A DNA stretch of 64,000 nucleotides. Source: Paragemmobacter kunshanensis. GTDB lineage: Bacteria; Pseudomonadota; Alphaproteobacteria; Rhodobacterales; Rhodobacteraceae. This document shows positions 53,026 through 61,212 of this stretch, piece after piece. Every line of letters begins with the position of its first letter. The stretch's first letter is position 1. Where the stretch lies: NCBI RefSeq assembly GCF_011059185.1, contig NZ_JAALFE010000001.1:186001-250000 (forward strand), given 5' to 3'. A program made the position numbers and the translations under genes. The notes under the pieces are model-generated. The model made no database searches. It was not told where the DNA came from and saw nothing but the letters and a program-made list of their open reading frames with translations.

Positions 53026-53774
53026 CGGGTGACTTCCTCGGGCGGGGGGGTGGGACGGTTGCGGAACTTCACGCCCTTGAGCGCGAGTTTCAGAGCCTGC
53101 CAATGGATCAGCGCCAGCACGCGGCGGCTGCCCAGCGGGCGGCGGATGGCGGCGCGAATGATTTCGCCGTTGGTCAGCGGCACGCGGGGACCGATGAGGT
53201 TGGTGTAGAGCCCGCCCTGCTGCGAGGTGTAGTCGATCCAGATGCCGATGCGATCAGGGCGCAGATCGAAGCGGAAGGCATAGCCGCCCTCGATCGGCTG
53301 GAAGGGCGAGACGTGAAAGATCTTGCGCGCGGTGAGCGTGTCGGTCCGGGTGATGGGGGCGTGATCGTCGCGGTGGCAGAGATAGGAATGCCGGTCGCCA
53401 TAGGTGTTGGACACTTCGGCGATGACGGTGCGCAGGTCGCCTGCGGCATCATGGCAGAGCCAGAAGCTGACCGGGTTGAAGACATGGCCGAGAACGCGGG
53501 GCTGGCCGAGAAGAAGGATGCGGTCGGCCCCGGGCAGATCATGGGCGGCGAGGATATCGCGGACCCAGGCGGTGCCGCGGCCCTGGCCGGGGGGGCCGCC
53601 GAAATCGGCGTCATGGATGGCGGTGAGGTTGCGGCGGTTGCGCGAGAAAAGGCCAGGCCCACGCGCGGTATCGGGATCGAGGAGCAGGTAATCCACGGTA
53701 TAGCGGAAGCTGTTGGCCACCGCGCCCTTGCGTCCGTGATAGGTTTCACCGCGGATCAGTTCGACATCGGTCAT
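53022..53774 (-). CDS. DUF1365 protein
   Basis: The 250-residue protein matches DUF1365: GRKGAVANSFRYTVDYLLLD, RILLLGQPRVLGHVFNPVSFW, VIAEVSNTYGDRHSYLC, and KIFHVSPFQPIEGGYAF. DUF1365 genes pair with FAD oxidoreductase and cyclopropane fatty acid synthase genes, so a role in unsaturated or modified fatty acid chemistry is likely. It overlaps the upstream FAD gene by four bases. Confidence 0.9.
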   Translation of the reverse strand: MTDVELIRGETYHGRKGAVANSFRYTVDYLLLDPDTARGPGLFSRNRRNLTAIHDADFGGPPGQGRGTAWVRDILAAHDLPGADRILLLGQPRVLGHVFNPVSFWLCHDAAGDLRTVIAEVSNTYGDRHSYLCHRDDHAPITRTDTLTARKIFHVSPFQPIEGGYAFRFDLRPDRIGIWIDYTSQQGGLYTNLIGPRVPLTNGEIIRAAIRRPLGSRRVLALIHWQALKLALKGVKFRNRPTPPPEEVTR

Positions 53775-55063
53775 GCGGCGAGCCTTTCGCGCGCGCCGGA
53801 ACGCATCGCTTCGACCACATCGACGGCCGAGGCGAAGCCGTCTTCGTGAAAGCCGTTGCGCATCCAGGCCCCGGCGAACCAGGTGTTCCGGGTGCCGTTC
53901 ATGGCGCGGATGCGATCCTGCGCCCCAATCGCGGCGAGGTCGTAGACGGGATGTTCGAAGGTGACCACGTCGTCGATCAGCCGGTCGTCGATGCCGCCGT
54001 TGGAATTCAGGGTGACGAAGATCGGATCATCCTGCGGGATCGGCTGGAGCGAGTTCATCCAGTAGGTCAGGTCGATCTTGCCGGAGCCGCCGCCCGCGGG
54101 TTCGACATAGGCCCAGGAGGACCAGCATTTGCGGTTCTTGGGCATGACCGAGGGATCGCGGTGCAGGATCGCCTGGTTCGGCTGATAGCGCACCGCGCCA
54201 AGGGCCGCGCGTTCATCGGGGGTGGCATCGGCCAGCAGGCGCAGCGAGACATCGGAATGGGTGGCGAAGACCACCTCGTCGAACATTTCCCATTCGCCGC
54301 CATGGCAGCGGATCATCACGCCGCCTGCCTCGCGCTGGACGGCGGCGACGGCGGCGCCAAGGCGGATGTCCACGCCGCGGGTGGCGAGAGAGGCCTGAAG
54401 GCGGCGGACATATTCGATGGAGCCGCCCTTGACGGTATACCACTGATGCTGCCCTTCGAAATCAAGCAGGCGGTGATTTTCGAAGAAGCGCACCAGTGCA
54501 TGGGCCGGAAAATCGAGGATGCCCATCGTGGGGGTGGACCAGATCGCGCCGGAGAAGGGGGTGATGTAGTAATCGCGGAACCAGTCGCCGGTGCCGAGCG
54601 TCAGGAGAAGATCGCGGATCGTCATGCCGGGGCGGACGACGGAAGCGGCGTGCTTGTTGAAGCGCATGATGTCGGTCAGCATGCCTAGGAAGCGCGGCGA
54701 AAGGCAGTTGCGGCGCTGGGCGAAGATCACGTCAAGCGAGGCGAGGCCGTATTCGAGGCGGCCGCCGTCGATGGAGGCCCCAAAGCTCATGTTGCTTTCG
54801 ACATAGGGGACTTCGAGGCGGTCGAAGAGGCCGAGCAGATTGGGATAGTTCACCTTGTTGAAGACGATGAAGCCGGTATCGACCGGCTGATCCCCGTTCC
54901 GGCCCGCGATGACGGTGCGCGCATGGCCGCCGAGGCGGTTCTCGGATTCGAAGAGGACCACGGATTGATCGTCGGCCAGAAGATGCGCGGCGGCCATGCC
55001 GGAAATGCCCCCCCCGATGACAGCGATACGACGGGGAAGGGAACCAGGGATTTCAAACGGCAT
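53771..55063 (-). CDS. FAD-dependent amine oxidase-like oxidoreductase of the RpoE operon
   Basis: The 430-residue flavoprotein starts with the dinucleotide motif IAVIGGGISGMAAAHLL and an NAD(P)-binding-like arm, then GFIVFNKVNYPNLLGLFDRL and a C-terminal FAD segment NTWFAGAWMRNGFHEDG. It is first in the five-gene operon. The R. sphaeroides counterpart (RSP1091, from memory) has been linked to furan fatty acid synthesis, and a fatty acid desaturase-type activity is a reasonable guess. The ATG at 55063 follows CGGAG; a GTG at 55075 is an alternative. Confidence 0.88.
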   Translation of the reverse strand: MPFEIPGSLPRRIAVIGGGISGMAAAHLLADDQSVVLFESENRLGGHARTVIAGRNGDQPVDTGFIVFNKVNYPNLLGLFDRLEVPYVESNMSFGASIDGGRLEYGLASLDVIFAQRRNCLSPRFLGMLTDIMRFNKHAASVVRPGMTIRDLLLTLGTGDWFRDYYITPFSGAIWSTPTMGILDFPAHALVRFFENHRLLDFEGQHQWYTVKGGSIEYVRRLQASLATRGVDIRLGAAVAAVQREAGGVMIRCHGGEWEMFDEVVFATHSDVSLRLLADATPDERAALGAVRYQPNQAILHRDPSVMPKNRKCWSSWAYVEPAGGGSGKIDLTYWMNSLQPIPQDDPIFVTLNSNGGIDDRLIDDVVTFEHPVYDLAAIGAQDRIRAMNGTRNTWFAGAWMRNGFHEDGFASAVDVVEAMRSGARERLAA

Positions 55064-55096
55064 GGAAAGGGACACTCCGATGTTGGTCTTTGGATC

Positions 55097-55126
55097 CTTC
55101 TACGCTGGGGCGACGGGATTGGATCA
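55097..55126 (-). promoter_or_regulatory. RpoE-dependent promoter of the five-gene operon
   Basis: On the minus strand TGATCC (55126-55121) is followed by 18 bases and TAGAAG (55102-55097). This matches the Rhodobacter RpoE promoter form, -35 TGATCC and a -10 close to TAAGA, and equals the divergent rpoE promoter in both boxes and spacing. The predicted transcript starts about 25 bases before the FAD gene. Confidence 0.8.
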
Positions 55127-55191
55127 ATCTGTAAATTTTTCTGGACATTAGAAACTTGACATTCGCTTTCGGCGGAACATTTCCCCGACTG

Positions 55192-55221
55192 TGATCCATT
55201 CGACAGCATGCAGCGTAGAAG
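55192..55221 (+). promoter_or_regulatory. RpoE-dependent autoregulated promoter of rpoE-chrR
   Basis: TGATCC (55192-55197), an 18-base spacer and TAGAAG (55216-55221). Identical in boxes and spacing to the minus-strand promoter at 55097-55126, so both units should switch on together when ChrR releases RpoE. Confidence 0.82.
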
Positions 55222-55330
55222 TTGCATGATGCTTGATGCACATCAGACCGAAAAAACGGATGCGCCTTTGGTCGCGCGGCAATATGCTGTGGCGGAACAT
55301 AAGGTTAGAAGCCGGAAGGATGGGTCTGCC

Positions 55331-55876
55331 GTGCAGGCGGATGGGATCGAGACGGATTGGGCGGCGCTGGTTCTTCGGGTGCGCGACCATCAGGACAGGG
55401 CGGCGTTTGCGGCGCTGTTTCGGCACTTTGCCCCGCGGGTGAAGGCCTTTCTGATGAAGTCGGGCGCGGATGCCACGCTGGCCGAGGAATGTGCGCAGGA
55501 TGTCATGGCGACGCTGTGGCAGAAGGCGGCGCTTTTCGATCCGTCGCGGGCTTCGGTGGCGACCTGGGTCTTCACCATCGCCCGCAACCGGAGGATCGAC
55601 GCGCTGCGCAAGGCGCGGCGGCCCGAACCGGAAGACCTGCCCTGGGGGCCGGAGCCTGAACCCGATCAGGCCGAGGCGCTTGAGGTGCAGCAGGATACCG
55701 AACGGCTGGGCGTCGCGCTTGCCCAGTTGCCAGAGAAACAGCGCGCCTTGATCGAACGGGCCTTCTATGGCGATCTTTCGCATAGCGAGATTGCCGCCGA
55801 AACGGGCCTTCCGCTGGGAACGATCAAGTCGCGCATCAGATTGGCGCTGGAGCGGTTGCGCCAGCAGATGAGTTGA
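55331..55876 (+). CDS. rpoE: RpoE, ECF sigma factor of the singlet oxygen response
   Basis: The 181-residue sigma factor has region 2 (AAFAALFRHFAPRVKAFLMK, EECAQDVMATLWQKA, VATWVFTIARNRRIDALR) and region 4 (LIERAFYGDLSHSEIAAETG, LPLGTIKSRIRLALERLR), very close to R. sphaeroides RpoE. The GTG at 55331 follows AAGGA and gives a start near the family's usual N terminus; the frame stays open upstream to ATGs at 55226 and 55229, which would add about 35 residues but lie almost at the predicted transcription start. chrR follows after nine bases. Confidence 0.93.
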   Translation: MQADGIETDWAALVLRVRDHQDRAAFAALFRHFAPRVKAFLMKSGADATLAEECAQDVMATLWQKAALFDPSRASVATWVFTIARNRRIDALRKARRPEPEDLPWGPEPEPDQAEALEVQQDTERLGVALAQLPEKQRALIERAFYGDLSHSEIAAETGLPLGTIKSRIRLALERLRQQMS

Positions 55877-55885
55877 AGGCGAAGA

Positions 55886-56536
55886 ATGATGACGACCATC
55901 AGGCACCACCTTTCGGAGCAGTTGTTGACGGCCTATGCGGCAGGCGAACTGCCCGAGGCGTTCAACCTGGTCGTGGCGACGCATGTGTCGCTGTGCGATG
56001 ACTGCCGGGCGCGGCTGGAAACCCTGGATGCGCTGGGCGGGGCGTTGCTGGAAACGGCCGATGCGACGCCAATGTCGGAAGACAGCCTTGCGGCCTGTCT
56101 GGACCGGATCGACGGGCTGTCGCAGGCCACGTCGCGCAGCCCGATGCGGCGGCATGGCATCTTTCCCGCGCCGCTGGCCGATTATGTCGGCGGCGGGGTG
56201 AACAAGGTGAAATGGCGCAATCTGGGGATGGGCGTGAAGCAGGCGATCCTGCCGACGGGCAAGGATGCCTCGGCCCGGTTGCTGTATATCCCGGGGGGGC
56301 AGGCGGTGCCGGATCACGGGCATCGAGGGCTGGAACTGACGCTGGTTCTGCAGGGCGCGTTCCGCGACGAGACGGATCGCTTTGGCCCCGGCGATATCGA
56401 GATTGCGGATGAAGCGATGCAGCACACGCCCGTTGCCGAACATGGCGAGGTGTGCATCTGCCTTGCGGCGACGGATGCGCCGCTGAAGTTCAACGCGATC
56501 ATCCCGCGGCTGGCCCAGCCCTTTCTGCGGATCTGA
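55886..56536 (+). CDS. chrR: ChrR zinc-binding anti-sigma factor
   Basis: ChrR binds RpoE and releases it on exposure to singlet oxygen. The 216-residue protein has the N-terminal zinc anti-sigma domain with the early histidines RHHLSEQLL and HVSLCDDC (H-x3-C-x2-C), and a C-terminal cupin-like domain with DHGHRGLELTLVLQG and MQHTPVAEHG that keeps the second metal site. Length and motifs equal those of R. sphaeroides ChrR. Confidence 0.95.
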   Translation: MMTTIRHHLSEQLLTAYAAGELPEAFNLVVATHVSLCDDCRARLETLDALGGALLETADATPMSEDSLAACLDRIDGLSQATSRSPMRRHGIFPAPLADYVGGGVNKVKWRNLGMGVKQAILPTGKDASARLLYIPGGQAVPDHGHRGLELTLVLQGAFRDETDRFGPGDIEIADEAMQHTPVAEHGEVCICLAATDAPLKFNAIIPRLAQPFLRI

Positions 56537-56618
56537 GGCGCGGCCCCGGGCAGAAAGCGTTTGCCAAAGGGGGGCGGGCTGAGGGATACAGGGCGGACAT
56601 CGGTTCAACCTGTGGTTC

Positions 56619-57602
56619 ATGCTTCGTTTCGCCCAGAGATATGCTGCCTTCGTTCTGGCCTATTGGGCGGCGTCCGTTGGCGTTTACTTCCTGTGTTTCG
56701 GATCGGTCGCCAATATCTCGACCAGTTTTCTGGAAAGCGCGGCGGGGCTTTTCAATGCGCGGGTCGTGCTGGCGCTGACGGGGATTTCGATCCTGATCCT
56801 TGTGGCGGGGCGCGGGCGGTATGATTTCCGCAAGCTGCTGCCGGTACTGATCATCGCGCTGGCGCAGATCCCGTTCTTTTCCGCCTTTCACATGAACAAG
56901 GTCTGCATCCCCGAGATCGTCGCCTTCTGGGCGGATCCGGCCTTTGCCGATCTGGACCGGGCCCTGCATGGCGGGCAGGATGCATTTCGGCTGTATCACG
57001 GGATGCTGGGCGGCATCATTCCGGAAAGCCTGATCGTGACGGTCTATTTCCCGGTCTGGGTGGCGGTGGCCTATATCTATCCCGCCGTGATCGCGGCCAT
57101 CGAAAAGGACGAGACGCGGGCGATCCGGCATATCCGGCTGCATGCGGTGATCTGGATCCTGCTGGGCAATCTGATGGCGACGGTGTTTTCGTCGGCCGGG
57201 CCGGTATTCTTTGAACTGGTGACGGGGCGAGGCGATTTCGACTATGTGAACGCCTTCCTGCGCGAGGATCGCGCGGTTTTCGCGGGCGTGATCGAATTGC
57301 AGAACAAGCTGTGGATCGAGCATTCGGGCGGTGCGCTGGGAACGGGGATCAGCGCCTTTCCCAGCCTGCATGTGGGCGCGGCGATGCTGCCGCTTCTGTG
57401 GCTGGTGGACAGGTTCGGCTGGCGCGGGCTGATCGGGGCGGTGTTTCCGCTGCTGATCCAGTATGGATCGGTGGTGACGGGGTTCCACTATGCGGTGGAT
57501 GGCTATGCATCGGCCGTGATCGCCTGCCTTTGCCTTGTGGTGCTGCGGCAGATGCAGGCAGGGCGGGTGAGCGGGGCGGGTGAGCCCGCGCGGGGCCGCT
57601 GA
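56619..57602 (+). CDS. PAP2-superfamily membrane protein (phosphatidic acid phosphatase-like)
   Basis: The 327-residue protein has about seven membrane helices and the two C-terminal motifs of the PAP2/inositol phosphorylceramide synthase group: SAFPSLHVGAAML and TGFHYAVDGYASA, with catalytic His residues and Asp. A role in lipid phosphate removal or headgroup transfer is likely. It starts 82 bases after chrR; the gap shows no clear RpoE promoter or terminator, so membership in the regulon is open. Confidence 0.82.
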   Translation: MLRFAQRYAAFVLAYWAASVGVYFLCFGSVANISTSFLESAAGLFNARVVLALTGISILILVAGRGRYDFRKLLPVLIIALAQIPFFSAFHMNKVCIPEIVAFWADPAFADLDRALHGGQDAFRLYHGMLGGIIPESLIVTVYFPVWVAVAYIYPAVIAAIEKDETRAIRHIRLHAVIWILLGNLMATVFSSAGPVFFELVTGRGDFDYVNAFLREDRAVFAGVIELQNKLWIEHSGGALGTGISAFPSLHVGAAMLPLLWLVDRFGWRGLIGAVFPLLIQYGSVVTGFHYAVDGYASAVIACLCLVVLRQMQAGRVSGAGEPARGR

Positions 57603-57611
57603 GGCGCGGGA

Positions 57612-58142
57612 TCAGGCGGGGACGGCGAGGCGCACGGACAGTGCGCGGGAGGCGGTCTGCAGATCGAGGGGGCCTTCGGTCAGGATCAGATCATGCCGGG
57701 CAAGGGCACGGCCCGAAACCCGGAGCGGTTCGAGCGCGAAAAGCGCCGTCAGGCCGCCCGCAGCAATCATGGCAGGGCCGTGGTGCAGTGTGACGCTGGG
57801 CAGGGGCAGGTTGCGCGCCGTCATCACGTTGAAATCATCGGAGGGGCCGGAAGCGGTGCCGGTGGCGGCGACGGGCGTATCGCCCGGAAAGGCCACGGGT
57901 TGCAGGGGGCGGCAATCCAGCGCGATGCCGGGACCTGACAGGCGAAAGCCGGGGCCGGATAGGACAGTCAGGTTCCGTTCGATGCCGGGAAAGAGGGAAA
58001 AGGGGCCATCCTCGGCCACGGTGGCCATGGAGAGCCGCCAGAGCAGCGCGCCATCCTGTTCCGCCCGGGCCAGTTCGACGGTGATGCCCTTGCCGTTCTT
58101 CCAGGGCTGGCGGGTGTAATCGGCCTGGGTGAGGTGCCTCAT
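57612..58142 (-). CDS. HutD-family protein
   Basis: The 176-residue cupin-like protein has the HutD words YTRQPWKNGKGITVELA, WRLSMATVAEDGPFSLFPG and PSDDFNVMTAR. HutD occurs with histidine utilisation genes and is proposed to limit formylglutamate or related metabolites; no other hut gene is here. It overlaps rmuC by four bases on the same strand. Confidence 0.85.
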   Translation of the reverse strand: MRHLTQADYTRQPWKNGKGITVELARAEQDGALLWRLSMATVAEDGPFSLFPGIERNLTVLSGPGFRLSGPGIALDCRPLQPVAFPGDTPVAATGTASGPSDDFNVMTARNLPLPSVTLHHGPAMIAAGGLTALFALEPLRVSGRALARHDLILTEGPLDLQTASRALSVRLAVPA

Positions 58143-59296
58143 TCCGCGGCCCGGGGGCCAAGGAGGGGCGCGTCGGAAGGGGCGAGTTCCTCGAAATCGA
58201 AATTGTCGAGGCGGCGGGCCCGTTTGGTGGCCTTTTCGGTGGAGATCTTGATCTCTTCGACATCGCGCTGGGCCTGGCCGAAATGGCGATCGAGGTTATC
58301 GACGCGCGTTCCCAGCCTTTCGACATCGGCGTAGAGCAGCGCCAGTTCCTTGCGGATCGCGCCTGCCTGTTCGCGCATCCGCGCATCCTTCAGCACGGCG
58401 CGCATGGTGTTGAGCGTGGCCATGCAGGTGGTGGGCGAGACGATCCAGACCTTTGCGGCGAACCCTTCGCGGACGACATCGGGGAAATTGGCGTGGAGTT
58501 CGGCATAGACCGCCTCGGAGGGCAGGAACATCAGCGCGCCATCGGCGGTTTCGCCTTCGATGATGTATTTCTCGGCGATCGCCCTGATATGGGTGCGGAC
58601 GGCGGTGCGGAGGTTCCTTTGCGCCTCGGCCAGGAGGGCGGCACTGTCGGCGCGGCGGAGGGATTCATAGGCCTCGAGCGGGAATTTCGCGTCGATGACG
58701 ATGGGACCGGGCGGATTGGGCAGGTGGATCAGGCAATCGGCGCGGCGGCCATTGGACAGCGTGGCCTGCATGGTGAAGCTGTCGGAGGGCAGGGCCTTCA
58801 GCACGATGTCGTGCAGCTGGATTTCGCCGAAGGCGCCGCGTGTCTGCTTGTTGGACAGGATATCCTGAAGGGACAGGACGTTTCCCGACAGCTTTTCGAT
58901 ATTGGCCTGGGCGCGGTCGATGGTTTCCAGCCGCTGCTGGAGTTCGCCCAGGCTGCGCGCGGTGCGGGTGGAGGTGCCATGCAGCGCCTCGGTCATCTGG
59001 CGCTGCACATCGGCGAGGCGTTGTTCCATCAGTTTCAGCATGGAGGATTGGCTGACGGCAGCCGCTTCGGAGACGTGGTGCAGGCCGCCGGAAAGACGTT
59101 CCTGGCCTTCGGACAGGGATTGCACGCGGTTCGTCATCCATTCCATCTGCCGCAACATCGGCTGCGCCATGCGGGCCGAGGCCGCCGCCGCGCGGAGGGT
59201 GAGCAGAAGGACAAGGATCAGCGCCAGCGCGATGCCGCCCGCGATCAAGATCGGCGGATCGGTCAGGCTGTATTGGGTTCCGGCAATGGTGATCAT
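58139..59296 (-). CDS. rmuC: DNA recombination protein RmuC
   Basis: The 385-residue protein has an N-terminal membrane helix (ILIAGGIALALILVLLLTL), a long coiled coil (about 40-150) and the RmuC nuclease-like core with LSNKQTRGAFGEIQL, PIVIDAKFPLEAYESL and GALMFLPSEAVYAELH. RmuC limits inversions at short repeats. Its ATG overlaps the mutL stop as ATGA, so the two are co-expressed. Confidence 0.92.
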   Translation of the reverse strand: MITIAGTQYSLTDPPILIAGGIALALILVLLLTLRAAAASARMAQPMLRQMEWMTNRVQSLSEGQERLSGGLHHVSEAAAVSQSSMLKLMEQRLADVQRQMTEALHGTSTRTARSLGELQQRLETIDRAQANIEKLSGNVLSLQDILSNKQTRGAFGEIQLHDIVLKALPSDSFTMQATLSNGRRADCLIHLPNPPGPIVIDAKFPLEAYESLRRADSAALLAEAQRNLRTAVRTHIRAIAEKYIIEGETADGALMFLPSEAVYAELHANFPDVVREGFAAKVWIVSPTTCMATLNTMRAVLKDARMREQAGAIRKELALLYADVERLGTRVDNLDRHFGQAQRDVEEIKISTEKATKRARRLDNFDFEELAPSDAPLLGPRAAE

Positions 59297-61134
59297 CGGC
59301 GACCGAAGAGCCTTTCGATATCGGCGAGTTTCAGTTCCACATAGGTGGGGCGGCCGTGGTTGCACTGGCCGGAATGGGGGGTTGCCTCCATCTCGCGCAG
59401 GAGGGCGTTCATTTCCTCGGCGCGCATCTGGCGGCCGGAGCGGACAGAGCCGTGGCAGGCCATGCGGGAGAGGACGGCCTCGATCCTGGCCTGGACGAGG
59501 AGGCTGTCGCCCTGATCGGCGAGTTCGTCGAGGATGTCGTGGATGAGGGCCGTGGCATTGACGGTGCCAAGGATGGCCGGGGTTTCGCGCACGGCGATGG
59601 CCCCGCCGCCGAAGGGTTCCAGCACAAGGCCCATCCGGGCGAGGGTTTCGGCGTGATCGAGGAGGCAGGTCGCGTCTGTGGCGGAGAGGTCCACGATTTC
59701 GGGGATCAGCAGGGCCTGGGCAGGGATGCCGGTTTCCGCCATCTGGCGTTTCAGGCGTTCATAGACCAGCCGTTCATGGGCGGCATGCTGATCGACGATG
59801 ACGAGGCCTGTCTCGGTCTGGGCTATGATGTAGTTTTCATGGATCTGCGCGCGGGCCGCCCCCAGCGGGCGGTGGATGGCCTCGGGTTCCGGGGCGGGGG
59901 CTTCGGCGCGGGCGGAGGGGGCCTCGGCGAAACCGGGGGTGGGCAGCGGGGCCTGGAAGGCGAAGGCGCGAGAGAGGGACGGCTGCGAGGGGCGGTCCAT
60001 CTGGTAGATGCGCGGGGCAGAGGCAGGTTCGGGGCGGAAGGCGGCCAGGGTGGCATCGGCGACGGTGCTGCTGGCCCGGTGGCCCGCGCCGGAAAGCGCC
60101 GTGCGCAGGCCCGTGATGATGAGCGAGCGCGCGGCTTCGGGTTCGCGGAAGCGGACCTCGGCCTTGGCGGGGTGGACGTTCACATCGACGCGTTCGGGAT
60201 CGACGATCAGGTTCAGGACGGCGGCGGGGTGGCGGTCGCGGCTGAGGAAATCGAAATAGGCCACGCGCAGGGCGCCCAGAAGCATGCGGTCCAGCACGGG
60301 GCGGCCGTTGACGAAGACGAATTGTTGCACCGAAGAGCCGCGCGAATAGGTGGGCAGGGCGGCATAGCCGGACAGGCGCATGCCATCGCGTTCCACGTCG
60401 ATCTTCAGGGCATTGGCGACGAAATCCGCGCCCAGCACCACGGCCAGGCGGGCGTGCAGCGCATCGAAGAAATCGCCGCCCGTCGGATCGGCGCGGAAGA
60501 TCACGCGGCCCTCGGCGCCGCCTGTCACATCGCGCAGGGTGAAGCCCACGGTGGGTTCGGCCATGGCGAGGCGGCGGATGACATCGGTGATGGCCTGGGA
60601 TTCGGCCCTGTCGGAGCGCAGGAATTTCAGCCGGGCGGGCGTGGCGAAGAAGAGGTCGCGCAGTTCGATGACCGTGCCGCGCGTCAGGGCGGCGGGTTTG
60701 ACAGGGGCCATGCGACCACCGGCGACGGTGATCGTGGCGGCCTCATGTCCATGCGCGCGCGAGGTGATCGTGAGCCGCCCCACCGCGCCGAGCGAGGGCA
60801 GAGCCTCGCCCCGGAAACCGAAGCTGCGGATGTTCAGAAGATCGGATCCGTCGATCTTTGAGGTCGCGTGGCGTGACAGGGCAAGCGGCAGGTCATCGCC
60901 CGCCATGCCGCAGCCATCGTCGGTGACGCGGATCAGGGTCTTGCCGCCATCGGCGACGTCCACCGTGATGCGGCTGGCACCGGAATCAAGGGCGTTCTCC
61001 ACCAGTTCCTTTACCGCCGAGGCAGGGCGTTCGACCACCTCGCCCGCGGCGATGCGGTTGATCGCCGCTTCGTCGAGCTGGCGGATCTGCGGACGCGGCG
61101 CGGAACCGGTCATTTTGGGGGCGGAAAGGTTCAT
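59293..61134 (-). CDS. mutL: MutL mismatch repair protein
   Basis: The 613-residue protein has the GHKL ATPase motifs IAAGEVVERPASAVKELVEN, DDGCGM and FRGEALPSLG, a Pro/Ala-rich linker (about 320-420) and a C-terminal dimerisation domain. The segment VDQHAAHERLVYERLK contains DQHA-x2-E-x4-E, the metal-binding endonuclease motif of MutL from bacteria without MutH, which is expected here. The start may be 61134, 61155 or 61113. Confidence 0.95.
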   Translation of the reverse strand: MNLSAPKMTGSAPRPQIRQLDEAAINRIAAGEVVERPASAVKELVENALDSGASRITVDVADGGKTLIRVTDDGCGMAGDDLPLALSRHATSKIDGSDLLNIRSFGFRGEALPSLGAVGRLTITSRAHGHEAATITVAGGRMAPVKPAALTRGTVIELRDLFFATPARLKFLRSDRAESQAITDVIRRLAMAEPTVGFTLRDVTGGAEGRVIFRADPTGGDFFDALHARLAVVLGADFVANALKIDVERDGMRLSGYAALPTYSRGSSVQQFVFVNGRPVLDRMLLGALRVAYFDFLSRDRHPAAVLNLIVDPERVDVNVHPAKAEVRFREPEAARSLIITGLRTALSGAGHRASSTVADATLAAFRPEPASAPRIYQMDRPSQPSLSRAFAFQAPLPTPGFAEAPSARAEAPAPEPEAIHRPLGAARAQIHENYIIAQTETGLVIVDQHAAHERLVYERLKRQMAETGIPAQALLIPEIVDLSATDATCLLDHAETLARMGLVLEPFGGGAIAVRETPAILGTVNATALIHDILDELADQGDSLLVQARIEAVLSRMACHGSVRSGRQMRAEEMNALLREMEATPHSGQCNHGRPTYVELKLADIERLFGRR

Positions 61135-61212
61135 ACCGCCATATGTAGCAGGCATGGCCGGGAAGGGCCACAGATTCGGGCGCCCAAGGCGCCCCGCCGG
61201 GAGGGGGCGGTG

